Notes: generated by a model from the sequence alone, not told the origin. A stretch of DNA of 64,000 bases from Vibrio ouci (GCF_004551525.1 NZ_SATR01000028.1:1-64000), one strand, 5' to 3'. Numbered from the stretch's first letter, positions 1-9,148 are shown. Made by a program: numbers and translations.

Positions 1-97
1 AATTGCTTTTGCGCCCAAAGAGTTGGCTCTATATAAGTCATGGTAATCATCCTTGTCATTGCTTAGATGATCAGATCATGGAACATGCAATTAGTTC

Positions 98-130
98 AAA
101 AAAAATCCCCAAGCTGTGGCTTGGGGATTT
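98..130 (-). terminator. Terminator of the ABC importer operon
   Basis: An 11-bp stem (AATCCCCAAGC against its complement) closes a TGTG loop. On the minus strand it is followed by a run of T, so it should end the transcript of the importer operon. It could also work in the plus direction. Confidence 0.8.
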
Positions 131-145
131 GTGTATAAGAGACAG
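130..145. other. 16-bp match to the Tn5 mosaic end / Nextera adapter
   Basis: The bases TGTGTATAAGAGACAG are identical to the inner 16 bases of the 19-bp Tn5 mosaic end used in tagmentation libraries. It lies between the operon terminator and the stop codon of the binding-protein gene. A 16-base exact match is very unlikely by chance in 64 kb, so leftover adapter sequence in the assembly is a real possibility. A native sequence cannot be excluded. Confidence 0.5.
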
Positions 146-185
146 CTATTATTAGAGCCCCTTTGCTATTCCTAGCGGCGATTAA

Positions 186-1283
186 TTAGCGCATTAACAC
201 GTTACGAGTAAACTGCTTTTTCAGTACCGCGCTGTATTCCGAGTTAAATGGAACAGTTGCATTGGCGCGCATCTCTTGCGGCAGTAGCGAGTTTGAGCTG
301 TCTGCGTCTGGGTGCTGTGGCGCAGAGCCAAACTCAGCATTGATCGCTGACTGAGTCTCAGCTGATGTTAGCCAGTTGATGAAGACCAGCGAAGCCGCTT
401 TATGTTGGCTATTTTTAGCGATAGTTACAAAGTTACCGCCACCAGACATGCCAAACTCAGGGATATAGAACTTGATGCGATCAGTGAGAGCGCCACGTTT
501 CTGTAGCCCTGCTAGGTGGTCTTCCCATGCTGGCGCCATGATGATCTCGCCATCATTGATGCGCGTTAAGCTGTCGGCGTTTGAAGCGGTGATCAAGATG
601 TCTTGTTTATTGCCTTGGTACCAATCCCAGGTTTCAGCCCAAGACTTCACTACTTTGGAATCCACTTTTTCCGTCATTTCAAAGTCGCCGTTCACGTGGC
701 GAATCGTCGCCTCAATAAAGCGCTGACCCGCACCGCCACCGTTCGGATCGTTCACACCGAAGTTCATCGGGTTGGACGCAATGTATTTCTCAATATCATT
801 GAATGTTTGTGGTAGCTCAGACTCAGAAATTCGGCCAGAGTCATAAGCGATACCGGTCTGATTGCCCCAGAACGTCACGCCATAGCCTTGGCTGTCGACG
901 CCTTCAGCAGACTTATTGAGCTTATTAAACTCAGGTAGTACGGTAAGTGGCATCAAGGTGCTATCAACTTTGAATGTTTTTAGAGCGGTAGGGCCAAGCG
1001 CCACAATATCCATAGAGCCTTTGTCACGGCGGCTTTCTGCCTGAAGCTTGTTACGGTTGCCGTCATGTGTGCCTTCAGGGATACGTACTTTAATACCAGT
1101 CTGCTCTTCGAATGGTTTTACGAACTTGCGCCACGCTGGTTGTAAGTACCACACAGAAAAAGTGACCGAACCTTCTTCTTTCGCTTGAGCTTCGATTTGC
1201 TCCCAGCTCATGGTGTTGACGTCGTACGCCATGGCGGAAAAAGAGCTTGCTGCGATAAGGGCAGATAAGAGTGTTTTTTTCAT
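186..1283 (-). CDS. Periplasmic substrate-binding protein of an ABC importer
   Basis: Family 1 extracellular solute-binding protein of 365 residues, the type used by iron(III), thiamine and polyamine importers. A signal peptide of about 19 residues ends in AMA before YDV. The mature protein begins with the usual helix and a VTFSVWYL strand, and later has NADSLTRINDGE and MAPAWED segments typical of the ligand cleft. It is the last gene of an operon with the ATPase and two permeases on the same strand, 13 bp after the second permease. The substrate cannot be read from the sequence. The divergent glycerophosphodiesterase gene and its neighbours suggest a glycerophosphodiester or related phosphate ester, which is inference. 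Confidence 0.85.
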   Translation of the reverse strand: MKKTLLSALIAASSFSAMAYDVNTMSWEQIEAQAKEEGSVTFSVWYLQPAWRKFVKPFEEQTGIKVRIPEGTHDGNRNKLQAESRRDKGSMDIVALGPTALKTFKVDSTLMPLTVLPEFNKLNKSAEGVDSQGYGVTFWGNQTGIAYDSGRISESELPQTFNDIEKYIASNPMNFGVNDPNGGGAGQRFIEATIRHVNGDFEMTEKVDSKVVKSWAETWDWYQGNKQDILITASNADSLTRINDGEIIMAPAWEDHLAGLQKRGALTDRIKFYIPEFGMSGGGNFVTIAKNSQHKAASLVFINWLTSAETQSAINAEFGSAPQHPDADSSNSLLPQEMRANATVPFNSEYSAVLKKQFTRNVLMR

Positions 1284-1296
1284 AGTATCCTCTGAA

Positions 1297-2142
1297 TTAT
1301 GCTTTACCTGTAGATTGGGACAGGTAGTTTCCTTTTAATAATCGTTCAATGAGTAACATCAGCAATACGTTTGGAATCACCAAAATAAGCGACACCACGG
1401 CAGCATCTGGGCGGATGAATGAATAACCCAAGAACGAATAGAGTATGGTAGGGACGGTAATAAAGTCGGGCGCACCAAGTACGAAGGCCATATTGAACTC
1501 TTCAATACTGATGACCAGACAGAAAATGGTTGATGCAAGTAGGCTTGGCTTTAGCATTGGTAAAAATGCGTGTTTAAAGGTGCCAATCTTACCTGCGCCC
1601 ATATCGGCACATGCATCGATCAAATCTTGTGGGATTGCTTTGAATCCTGCTGACAAAATACGGATTGCGTAAGGCAGAGCAAGAACCGTATGGGCGATGA
1701 CGATATTGATATAAGGGTCATTTAAGCCAAGCTCTAACAGCATTGAACTAAAGAAGACAGCCAGAATCATCGAAGGCATAACCATAGGTAATAGCGATAC
1801 CATTTCGGCAATCTTCTTACCTTTAAATTCAAAGCGACCAAATGCATACGCGGTAGGCAGAGCAAGGATGATGGTCAAAATCGCCACCGCTGGTGCCACG
1901 CTATAACTGTTACGCAATGCTTCTGGTAGGGAAGTGTTGTTCCACACCTCAGCCCAACGACCAAAAGAGAGCACTTGTGGCAGCAGGTCTGGATAGCTCC
2001 ACGGATGCGCTGGGTCAACTAGCGACCACAAGACTGCCATCGCAAATGGAATCCCAAGCCAAACCAAGTTAACCAGAATAAAGAAGCCGATTGAGATCGT
2101 CATGACCAGCTGAGTGTTAGACATCTGTTTGAAGCGATTCAT
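1297..2142 (-). CDS. ABC importer permease, second subunit (PotC/ThiP type)
   Basis: Inner-membrane permease of 281 residues with about six hydrophobic segments. The cytoplasmic EAA loop, which docks on the ATPase, is visible around residues 175-190 (DACADMGAGKIGTF). The start codon overlaps the stop of the upstream permease gene by 4 bp, indicating translational coupling. With the other permease it would form the heterodimeric channel of the importer. Family-level assignment is secure; the substrate is unknown. Confidence 0.88.
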   Translation of the reverse strand: MNRFKQMSNTQLVMTISIGFFILVNLVWLGIPFAMAVLWSLVDPAHPWSYPDLLPQVLSFGRWAEVWNNTSLPEALRNSYSVAPAVAILTIILALPTAYAFGRFEFKGKKIAEMVSLLPMVMPSMILAVFFSSMLLELGLNDPYINIVIAHTVLALPYAIRILSAGFKAIPQDLIDACADMGAGKIGTFKHAFLPMLKPSLLASTIFCLVISIEEFNMAFVLGAPDFITVPTILYSFLGYSFIRPDAAVVSLILVIPNVLLMLLIERLLKGNYLSQSTGKA

Positions 2143-3008
2143 TTTGATGCCTCCAAAGTGATCACCGGTTTCTTACGGGTGGCAAAGGGTTGGGTGAGGA
2201 GCGTTAGGATGACTGCAGAAATCGCCGCTAAGATCATAATCACCATAGCGATGACGGCAGAGTTTTCCCATTCGTAGTATTGGGTTGCTGTAATGTTCAT
2301 CAGCATTGCTAGTGAGTAGCTGCTGCGAGAGCCCGCAACTGCGGCAAACGAGAAGTCACCTAATGCGCCAATGAAAACTAAAATTGAAGCGGCTTGCAGT
2401 GCTGGAATCGTCAATGGAAAAATGATGTTTTTAAAGCGAGACCAACGTGATGCGCCTAAGTCTAATGCGGCATCTAATAGATCGGTACGAATGCTCGCGA
2501 TAGAACCAGTGATCAGAATCAGAGCGAAAGGCAGGTTCTTCCAAATCTGCAGTACGACAATGCTCCAGCCAAATTGGTCGTTGGCCAAACGCATTGGCTT
2601 ATCGATGATGCCCATCAGGAGTAATAGCTCATTGAAAATGCCGTGATAGGCGATAACGTTCATCAGTAGAAAGGCAGCAACAAGGCCGGGCACAAACATA
2701 GGTGCACGTAGGACACCGATAATTGCAGGTTTTCCCGGTACCTCTTTTTGTAACCACAGTGCAATAGGGTAGGCAAAAGCGACTGCGCCGAGCGTACCTA
2801 AAATAGAAGTTCGTAATGAGTAACCCACCGAGCGCCAAAGCACAGGGTCGTTGAGTGTGGTTTGCCAGTATTCAAGTGTTGGGTTGGTTTCCCCCGTTAA
2901 GCTGAACATACCAAAGCTTTGTGCAACGACGACATAGAGCGCACTTCCCATCAGCAGCGCTATCGTTCCTACACCGGGTATAAGTAACAGATAAGGCTTT
3001 AGCTTCAT
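2139..3008 (-). CDS. ABC importer permease, first subunit (PotB type)
   Basis: Inner-membrane permease of 289 residues with about six transmembrane segments. The first follows the N-terminal MKLKPY and a LLLIPGVGTIALL stretch. The EAA loop is visible as DAALDLGASRWSRF. It overlaps the ATPase gene upstream and the second permease gene downstream by 4 bp each, so the importer genes form one tightly coupled operon read on the minus strand. It pairs with the other permease to form the translocation pore. Confidence 0.88.
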   Translation of the reverse strand: MKLKPYLLLIPGVGTIALLMGSALYVVVAQSFGMFSLTGETNPTLEYWQTTLNDPVLWRSVGYSLRTSILGTLGAVAFAYPIALWLQKEVPGKPAIIGVLRAPMFVPGLVAAFLLMNVIAYHGIFNELLLLMGIIDKPMRLANDQFGWSIVVLQIWKNLPFALILITGSIASIRTDLLDAALDLGASRWSRFKNIIFPLTIPALQAASILVFIGALGDFSFAAVAGSRSSYSLAMLMNITATQYYEWENSAVIAMVIMILAAISAVILTLLTQPFATRKKPVITLEASK

Positions 3009-4075
3009 GCTTCGACCTCTTCTAAAAAGCGGATAGCATGAGCAGGAATACGAACGTTGATCACATCACCGCGGTGTGCACTGACACGGCCACTGAGTTG
3101 CAAACGTATTTTCTGATCTTGTAAGTTACCGATCCAACCAAACACATCCAGGTTATTGCCTTGGAAGGCCGTCGAATCGACGGTGACTTCAAAACTGTTA
3201 GCAGTACCGGCTTCGCACAGCTCGGCATCTTCTGGTCGCCAGCATATATAAACGTGCTGGCCGCGTGGTTGAGTATCTGACTCGACACTGAGGTCCCCCA
3301 AATTACAGCTGACGTTATATCGGCTGTTATCGTCTGTGGATTCAACAAAAGCACTGTGAATGTTGGCTGCGCCAATAAAGTCAGCAACAAAGCGGCTATT
3401 TGGTTGGTAGTAGATCTCTTCGGGAGTGCCGATTTGTTCAATCTGCCCACGGTTTAGCACTACAATGCGATCGCTCATGGCTAACGCTTCGGCTTGATCG
3501 TGAGTGACGTAAATTGAAGTTAGGTTGTGCTGACGTTGCAGTTCTTTAATTTCAAAACGCACACCTTCACGCATCTTAGCGTCAAGGTTAGACAGTGGTT
3601 CATCGAATAGGATGATGTCTGGTCGCGTCACCATTGCCCTCGCTAGCGCCACTCGCTGCTGCTGACCACCCGATAGCTGACCAGGCAGCTTGTCTTTGTG
3701 CTCAATTAGACCGACTTGTTCGAGAATCTCTGCCAGACGTCTGTGCTGTTCACGCTTGTCGATTTTTTGCTGCTCCATACCAAAGCAGATATTGTGCGAA
3801 ACACTCAGATGAGGAAAGAGAGCGTAAGATTGGAAACACATTGCCGTTTCGCGCTTTTCTGGTGGGATCTTGGTTGCAACGCGATCGTTGATCAAGATGT
3901 CGCCTTCTGTCGGGATCTGAAAGCCACCAATCATTTTTAATAGTGTTGTTTTTCCGCAACCACTTGGCCCAAGCAGGGTGACAAACTCTCCTTTCTTCAC
4001 TGAAAAGGAGACGTCTTTTGATGCATAAAAATCACCGTAGCTTTTGGTAATTGAGCGCAGTTCTAAAATGTTCAT
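3005..4075 (-). CDS. ABC importer ATP-binding subunit (PotA/FbpC type)
   Basis: ATPase of 356 residues that energises the importer. Walker A is GPSGCGKTT at residues 36-44, the signature is LSGGQQQR near 135, Walker B is ILFDEP near 155, and the switch histidine is in VTHDQAEA. The C-terminal 110 residues form a TOBE-like domain, as in PotA, FbpC and MalK-type subunits, a place where regulation or substrate specificity often enters. It is the first gene of the minus-strand operon, and its promoter must lie in the 215-bp gap shared with the divergent glycerophosphodiesterase gene. Confidence 0.9.
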   Translation of the reverse strand: MNILELRSITKSYGDFYASKDVSFSVKKGEFVTLLGPSGCGKTTLLKMIGGFQIPTEGDILINDRVATKIPPEKRETAMCFQSYALFPHLSVSHNICFGMEQQKIDKREQHRRLAEILEQVGLIEHKDKLPGQLSGGQQQRVALARAMVTRPDIILFDEPLSNLDAKMREGVRFEIKELQRQHNLTSIYVTHDQAEALAMSDRIVVLNRGQIEQIGTPEEIYYQPNSRFVADFIGAANIHSAFVESTDDNSRYNVSCNLGDLSVESDTQPRGQHVYICWRPEDAELCEAGTANSFEVTVDSTAFQGNNLDVFGWIGNLQDQKIRLQLSGRVSAHRGDVINVRIPAHAIRFLEEVEA

Positions 4076-4314
4076 ATTAACCTTTTTTAAAAAGTTTAAT
4101 GTTTCCGTTAAGACTATTTTCAGTTTATTTCAAAAATATTACTTGGCGACGAAATTTGCTTAAAAATCACGCTTCGATCACATGTAAATCTCTAATATAC
4201 TGATAAATATAATTATTTTATGATTTTAATTTTCTCTATCAACTCAGTTGACAACTATGCCTATAGGCGATTAATCTCTATTAAACTTTTTTGGATAGTT
4301 TAATTGGTGCGGAA
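4076..4314. promoter_or_regulatory. Divergent promoter region with two short palindromes
   Basis: This AT-rich gap separates the importer operon (minus) from the glycerophosphodiesterase gene (plus). It contains a 13-bp inverted repeat, TCAACTcAGTTGA (4239-4251), and a perfect 10-bp palindrome, GCCTATAGGC (4259-4268). Either could be the operator of the ROK-type regulator encoded two genes downstream; that link is inference. I found no convincing sigma-54 or CRP site. Confidence 0.4.
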
Positions 4315-5145
4315 ATGGCGTTTGAGTTTAATGTCTCTCATCAGGGTAATGTTTTGGTCAATCCGCATCGAGGTGATTGCCTTTGCTTTCCTGAAAATAC
4401 GATGTCTGCGTTTCAAGGTGCCCTAGATAAAGGGACAAGCTGTATTGAAATAGATATTGCGATGACTCGTGATGACCAAATTGTCGTTATTCATGACCCT
4501 AGCGTCATGCGCACATCAAATGGGATTGGATATGTTGAGCAAATGACCTTTGCTGAGATACATGATCTCGACTTTGGCTTGTGGTTTGACGAACGCTTTC
4601 GCAATACCAAGATTTCGACGCTAGCTGAAGTGCTCGATTGGGCGATAGAAAACAATATTGGCTTGGTGGTGGAAGCAAAACAAAGGCGCCGCCATCAAGC
4701 ATTTTGCGAGGCATTGGTTGAGCTACTCAAAAAGACGCCAAACAGTCTCGACCATATTTTACTGTTGGGCTTTGACCATTCATTGATCAACCGAGCAAAA
4801 GCCTTATTGCCTGAGCTAAAAATTCAGGTCGTTACATTCGCCAAATATCATCATCAAGTGGCAGCAGTGCTGGCGTCCAATGCAGACAGCGTGTGTGTCG
4901 AGTATCCCTATGCCTCAAGAGAAATCTTGCAGGGATATAAAGAGGCTGGTTTGTCGGTTCGCTTATATTTGCCGAATAAAGGCGAGAATATCGTGACGAC
5001 TCAGTGGTTTAATCAGTATTATGGCTACGATGTTCACAGTGAAATCATCGAATGGATACGTAGTGGGCTGATTGACATGTTGAGTCATGATGACATCGAC
5101 ATGCTGAAAGATTTGATCAATGAAGCTGGCATGAAAGCCATTTAA
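4315..5145 (+). CDS. Cytoplasmic glycerophosphodiester phosphodiesterase
   Basis: GDPD-family enzyme that hydrolyses glycerophosphodiesters to sn-glycerol 3-phosphate and an alcohol. The family motifs are present: HRGD followed by FPENT, then EIDIAMTRDD for metal binding, and VVIHDP with the second catalytic histidine. There is no signal peptide, so it should act in the cytoplasm, like UgpQ, on imported substrate. I chose the ATG at 4315 (276 residues); a TTG at 4291 is in frame and would add eight residues. It is the first of three plus-strand genes divergent from the importer operon, which suggests import of an intact phosphodiester followed by cleavage. Confidence 0.88.
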   Translation: MAFEFNVSHQGNVLVNPHRGDCLCFPENTMSAFQGALDKGTSCIEIDIAMTRDDQIVVIHDPSVMRTSNGIGYVEQMTFAEIHDLDFGLWFDERFRNTKISTLAEVLDWAIENNIGLVVEAKQRRRHQAFCEALVELLKKTPNSLDHILLLGFDHSLINRAKALLPELKIQVVTFAKYHHQVAAVLASNADSVCVEYPYASREILQGYKEAGLSVRLYLPNKGENIVTTQWFNQYYGYDVHSEIIEWIRSGLIDMLSHDDIDMLKDLINEAGMKAI

Positions 5146-5159
5146 GGAAGCATCTACCC

Positions 5160-6284
5160 ATGTTACACCCTATTAAACCTGTTCAATTGGAGTTAACTCC
5201 GGGCCAAAAGAAAATTCTAGCGACTTGTCGCCAAGAAGGTTTGGTATCGCGTGCCAAAATCGTTGAACTAACAGGGCTGCGCAGCGGTAGCGTTACCAGT
5301 ATTTCGAAAGAGCTACTGGCGATGAACTTAATCAAGGAGGGCGCTCGGGTTCGTATTGGGCGAGGACAGCCAATTATTCCTTTAGAGCTCAACCCTTATG
5401 CCGCTTTCTCATTTGGTATCGCTTTTCATATTCAGCGTATCGACATTGGTTTAGCCAACTTTTGTGGCACCTTGGTCGATAAAGTCACGATTCCCTATCA
5501 AGAAGACACCGCGATTGATGTGGTACTGCGCCAAATTCATCAAGAAATTATGGCCTTGATTGAGAAACAAAAGCTACAGCATGCGCGTATTTTGGGAATT
5601 GGTGTTTCTTTACCTGGGCCAACGAAAGGTGATCGTAAGAGTGTCTATACGGTAGAAGCTTTGTCTCATTGGCGTGACGAACCGCTAGCCGACAAGTTTG
5701 GCGCTTACTTTGATTGGCCGGTTTGGATAGACAATGACTGTAAGTCGGCCGTCGTTGGTGAGTTTTATTCGGGTAAGTGGCCGGGCGTGAAGAACATGGT
5801 TTTGATCGAATTAGGTCACGGTGTCGGTGGCGGAGCAATCATCAACGGTAAGCTCTACCGTGGCAGTCGCCAAAATGCCGGGGAAATTGGTACCTACTTC
5901 AGCATCATCGGTGAAGAGAAGAAGCCAACCATTCGCACGCTATTGAAGCAGTTGAATGAAGCGGGTTACTCGGTCAGTGATCCAGTTCAGATCCCAGATA
6001 GCTCCAACCCAATTGTCCGCGCTTGGCTTGATAATGCCGTTTATCAGTTACGTCCGTTGGTTATGTTAACTATTGGCTGGCTTGATCCCGATTGCGTGAT
6101 TATTGCTGGCGAATGCCCAGAGCACCTAAGCCAAACCATTATCGATGAAATGAATCTTAAACACGAATGGGCTCAGTTTGAACGTGACTATCCCATCGCG
6201 CGTCTCTCTCCAACCAAAGTTGGAATGTCGCTGAATACTTATGGGGCGTGTATGTACCCGGTATTCCGCACACTAGGTATTTAA
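5160..6284 (+). CDS. ROK-family transcriptional regulator (NagC/Mlc type)
   Basis: Protein of 374 residues with an N-terminal winged helix-turn-helix (about residues 14-70, including GLRSGSVTSISKELL) followed by a ROK domain. The ROK fold shows in IGVSLPGP, the IDNDCKSAVVGE segment and GHGVGGGAIINGKLYRG. The cysteine zinc signature CxCGxxGCxE normally found after NAGEIG is missing here: the sequence runs on as TYFSIIGEEKK. It is probably the local repressor of the flanking importer/GDPD genes, responding to a sugar-like or phosphorylated ligand. It starts 14 bp after the GDPD stop codon, so the two are probably co-transcribed. Confidence 0.82.
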   Translation: MLHPIKPVQLELTPGQKKILATCRQEGLVSRAKIVELTGLRSGSVTSISKELLAMNLIKEGARVRIGRGQPIIPLELNPYAAFSFGIAFHIQRIDIGLANFCGTLVDKVTIPYQEDTAIDVVLRQIHQEIMALIEKQKLQHARILGIGVSLPGPTKGDRKSVYTVEALSHWRDEPLADKFGAYFDWPVWIDNDCKSAVVGEFYSGKWPGVKNMVLIELGHGVGGGAIINGKLYRGSRQNAGEIGTYFSIIGEEKKPTIRTLLKQLNEAGYSVSDPVQIPDSSNPIVRAWLDNAVYQLRPLVMLTIGWLDPDCVIIAGECPEHLSQTIIDEMNLKHEWAQFERDYPIARLSPTKVGMSLNTYGACMYPVFRTLGI

Positions 6285-6309
6285 TAAAACATCACTGGAA
6301 CATCACATT

Positions 6310-6984
6310 ATGAAATTTGCACCGAGCGTGGGCGTTAAGTTCCACGAGGATGGCTCTGTCCGCCGTTTTCCTGGAAACACCTTTATTTGCCATGTCGATC
6401 CATCTCTGGATTTGATTAATGAGTTAGCATGGGCGCAAGAGCAATTAAAGGCGATGAAGTGCGGCTTTAAGTTCTCATACTTGCCGATTGAGTCTATGCA
6501 CATGACAGTATTTGAAGGTGTTTGTGACCAGATTCGTTTAGCGGAAAAATGGACATCAAACCTCGCCCTTGATGTACCACTATCTGAAACAACAGACTAC
6601 TTTGCTAAGGCAGTAAGTAATCTTGGCGCTCACCAAGGTTTTGAGATGGTGTATGACTATGTACACAACTGCCAAATTGGCGGTTCAGCGATTCGAATTA
6701 AGCCAGCAAACGAAGAAACTAAGCAAGCACTTGCTCACTGCCGAGAAGAGCTAAGAAAAGCAACTGGAATTAGTATGCCTGATTTCGACGACTACCATTT
6801 CCATATCACCTTGAGCTACCGCGTGATTGAGCTTGAAGAGCACGAAAAGGCTGAGCTTAAAGCAACCACAGACCGTATTGCAGAGCGTATTTCTCAGTCA
6901 TTTGGCATCTTAAAACATCGTGCAGTCGAGTTCTGTACCTTCGATGACATGTTTGAGTTTAAACCCATGCTCACTCTTGCTTAA
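6310..6984 (+). CDS. 2H-phosphoesterase-like protein (DUF1868)
   Basis: Protein of 224 residues resembling DUF1868. Two H-x-T motifs about 105 residues apart (SMHMTVFEG and FHITLSYR) are the hallmark of the 2H phosphoesterase fold, whose known members open cyclic phosphodiesters or hydrolyse 2',3'-cyclic ends. No signal peptide is present, so it is cytoplasmic. It is the last gene of the GDPD-ROK operon and is followed by a strong terminator. A phosphodiesterase of this type beside a GDPD and an importer suggests that the imported compound contains, or generates, a cyclic phosphodiester; this is inference. Confidence 0.72.
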   Translation: MKFAPSVGVKFHEDGSVRRFPGNTFICHVDPSLDLINELAWAQEQLKAMKCGFKFSYLPIESMHMTVFEGVCDQIRLAEKWTSNLALDVPLSETTDYFAKAVSNLGAHQGFEMVYDYVHNCQIGGSAIRIKPANEETKQALAHCREELRKATGISMPDFDDYHFHITLSYRVIELEEHEKAELKATTDRIAERISQSFGILKHRAVEFCTFDDMFEFKPMLTLA

Positions 6985-7011
6985 AAAAAGCGGCCAACCT
7001 GGCCGCTTTTT
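6985..7011 (+). terminator. Terminator after the DUF1868 gene
   Basis: A GC-rich stem, AGCGGCCAAccTGGCCGCT, is flanked by A's before and T's after, so it can work in both directions. Nearly the same hairpin recurs at 9636. Confidence 0.9.
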
Positions 7012-7178
7012 AATTTTCTACTTAGTATCTAGTTGGATCTCACACAGAAATGTTTACGACTGATACGGGTTTATCAAATCTGGAATTCTGCTATTAAATT
7101 AAAATGTTAATTTGTTATTCCGCGTAAATTACTCCTACACTCGAATGGCTTATCTATATGTATTTAAGGGAGTAAATC

Positions 7179-9134
7179 ATGAAGCCAATCGCGGCGATAG
7201 TCATAGCCATTTTAGCCTCATCTTCTGTTAGTGCGGGCGAGTCAAAGCCTGCCACGCAAGCCACTATTTCGGCCAACGATAAAGTGGCTCAAACCTTACC
7301 ATTCAAAGACAAACAAGATTTTAAAGATGCTCAGCGCGGCTTTATTGCCAAGCAAGATACCGTCACGATCACTAATGAAAATGGTGACGTTGTTTGGGAT
7401 CTCGAAGCGTATAAAAAATACATTACCTTAGATAGTGAGGCGCCGGATAGCGTCAACCCTAGCCTTTGGCGTAATGCCCAGCTAAATATGATCAACGGTT
7501 TATTTGAGGTGACGGATGGTATCTATCAAGTACGCGGTTATGACCTTTCTAACATTACTTTCGTCAAAGGGGATACTGGCTGGATCGTCTTTGACCCGTT
7601 GATCTCTCAAGAAACAGCCAAAGCAGCACTCGAGTTTGTCAATGCTGAGCTCGGTGAGCGCCCTGTGGTTGCTGTCGTTTATAGCCACAGTCATATTGAC
7701 CACTTTGGTGGTGTTCGCGGCATTGTTGATGAGCAAGATGTTCTTGATGGTAAGGTCGAGATCATCGCGTCACATGGCTTTACCGAGCACGCAGTGTCTG
7801 AGAACGTTATCGCTGGTAATGCGATGGGGCGTCGCGCAGTGTATATGTATGGTGCACTGCTACCACGAAATGAACGTGGTGGCGTGAACGGCGGTTTAGG
7901 GCAGACAACCTCTACGGGTCTCGCCACTCTGATTAAACCGACGGATATGATTGAGAAAACCGGTGAAGAGCGCACGATTGATGGTGTGAAAATGGTGTTC
8001 CAATACACCCCAGGCTCTGAAGCGCCAACCGAAATCAATACTTACTTCCCTGACAAAAAAGCGTTGTGGATGGCGGAAAACTCAACCAATACTATGCACA
8101 ACATCTTGACGCTACGCGGTGCGCAAGTCCGTGATGCGCTGAAATGGTCGAGCTACTTGCAAGAAACAATCGAAATGTGGGGCGATGAGGTTGAAGTGAA
8201 GTTCCAAAGCCACCACTGGCCGATGTGGGGGCAAGAAGATATCAACGACTACTTTAAGAAGCAGCGTGATATGTACAAATATACTCACGATCAAACGGTA
8301 CGTTTGATGAACCAAGGCTATATTGGTTCGGAAATCTCAGAGATTATCCAATTCCCAGATGAGATCGAAAACAATTGGAGCACGCGCGGCTACTACGGCA
8401 CGTTGCGTCACAACAGCCGAGCGGTGTACCAGCGTTATATGGGCTGGTACAGCGGCAACCCTTCTGATCTGAACAATTTGCCACCAACCAATGCAGCGGT
8501 TAAGTATGTTGAGTATATGGGCGGTGAAAGCGAAGTGATCAAAAAAGCGCAAGCGGATTTTGATGCGGGTAAATACCGTTGGGTTGCTGAAGTGCTCAAG
8601 CATGTTGTGTTTGCCAACCCGCAAAGCAAGAAAGGTAAAGCGCTGCTTGCTGATACCTATGAGCAGTTGGGTTATCAATCTGAGTCCGGTCCATGGCGCT
8701 CAGTCTATTTGCAAGGCGCATTTGAGCTAAGAAATGGCACGCCTTCTGCGGGCGGGACGAATACAGCTTCTCCTGACATCATTAAAAATATGCCACCAGA
8801 GATGCTGTTTGATTACTTAGCGGTTCGTATTTTACCGGAGAAAGCAGCAGGCAAAGATTTCTCAATCAATATTAACTTCACCGATCTTGATGAGAAATAC
8901 ACGCTGTATGTTGAGAACTCAGTACTCAACCATACAAGGAAGCAGGCGGATAAGCCGGATGTGTCGTTAACGCTGACCAAAGACGCATTGGATGATGTTC
9001 AACTGGGCAATGTGACGTTAGAGCAAGCCATCGCCAACGGTGATATTGAGCTTAATGGAGACAAAGAGGTGTTCAAAGACTTTGTCGGTATGCTGGATAC
9101 GTTTAACTTCTGGTTCAACATCGTTACCCCTTAA
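7179..9134 (+). CDS. Periplasmic alkylsulfatase (SdsA/YjcS type)
   Basis: Enzyme of 651 residues that releases inorganic sulfate from alkyl sulfates such as dodecyl sulfate. A signal peptide of about 19 residues ends in SVSAG. The metallo-beta-lactamase core has the zinc motif HSHIDH at residues 170-175, and further ligands are expected in the AENSTNTMHN and QSHHWPMWG segments. A helical dimerisation region and a C-terminal SCP2-like sterol-carrier domain (about 530-650) complete the class architecture, and the length fits the family. The ATG follows AAGGGAG at a good distance. The small secreted protein gene just downstream is probably in the same transcript. Confidence 0.9.
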   Translation: MKPIAAIVIAILASSSVSAGESKPATQATISANDKVAQTLPFKDKQDFKDAQRGFIAKQDTVTITNENGDVVWDLEAYKKYITLDSEAPDSVNPSLWRNAQLNMINGLFEVTDGIYQVRGYDLSNITFVKGDTGWIVFDPLISQETAKAALEFVNAELGERPVVAVVYSHSHIDHFGGVRGIVDEQDVLDGKVEIIASHGFTEHAVSENVIAGNAMGRRAVYMYGALLPRNERGGVNGGLGQTTSTGLATLIKPTDMIEKTGEERTIDGVKMVFQYTPGSEAPTEINTYFPDKKALWMAENSTNTMHNILTLRGAQVRDALKWSSYLQETIEMWGDEVEVKFQSHHWPMWGQEDINDYFKKQRDMYKYTHDQTVRLMNQGYIGSEISEIIQFPDEIENNWSTRGYYGTLRHNSRAVYQRYMGWYSGNPSDLNNLPPTNAAVKYVEYMGGESEVIKKAQADFDAGKYRWVAEVLKHVVFANPQSKKGKALLADTYEQLGYQSESGPWRSVYLQGAFELRNGTPSAGGTNTASPDIIKNMPPEMLFDYLAVRILPEKAAGKDFSININFTDLDEKYTLYVENSVLNHTRKQADKPDVSLTLTKDALDDVQLGNVTLEQAIANGDIELNGDKEVFKDFVGMLDTFNFWFNIVTP

Positions 9135-9148
9135 TCACGGAGTGCAGT

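Noticed and set aside
4143..4161. Sigma-54-like sequence TTGGCGACGAAATTTGCT before the cytoplasmic GDPD gene
   Set aside because: GG and GC are 11 bases apart, not 10, and no TGACCCA element lies upstream, so it does not fit a sigma-54 promoter.
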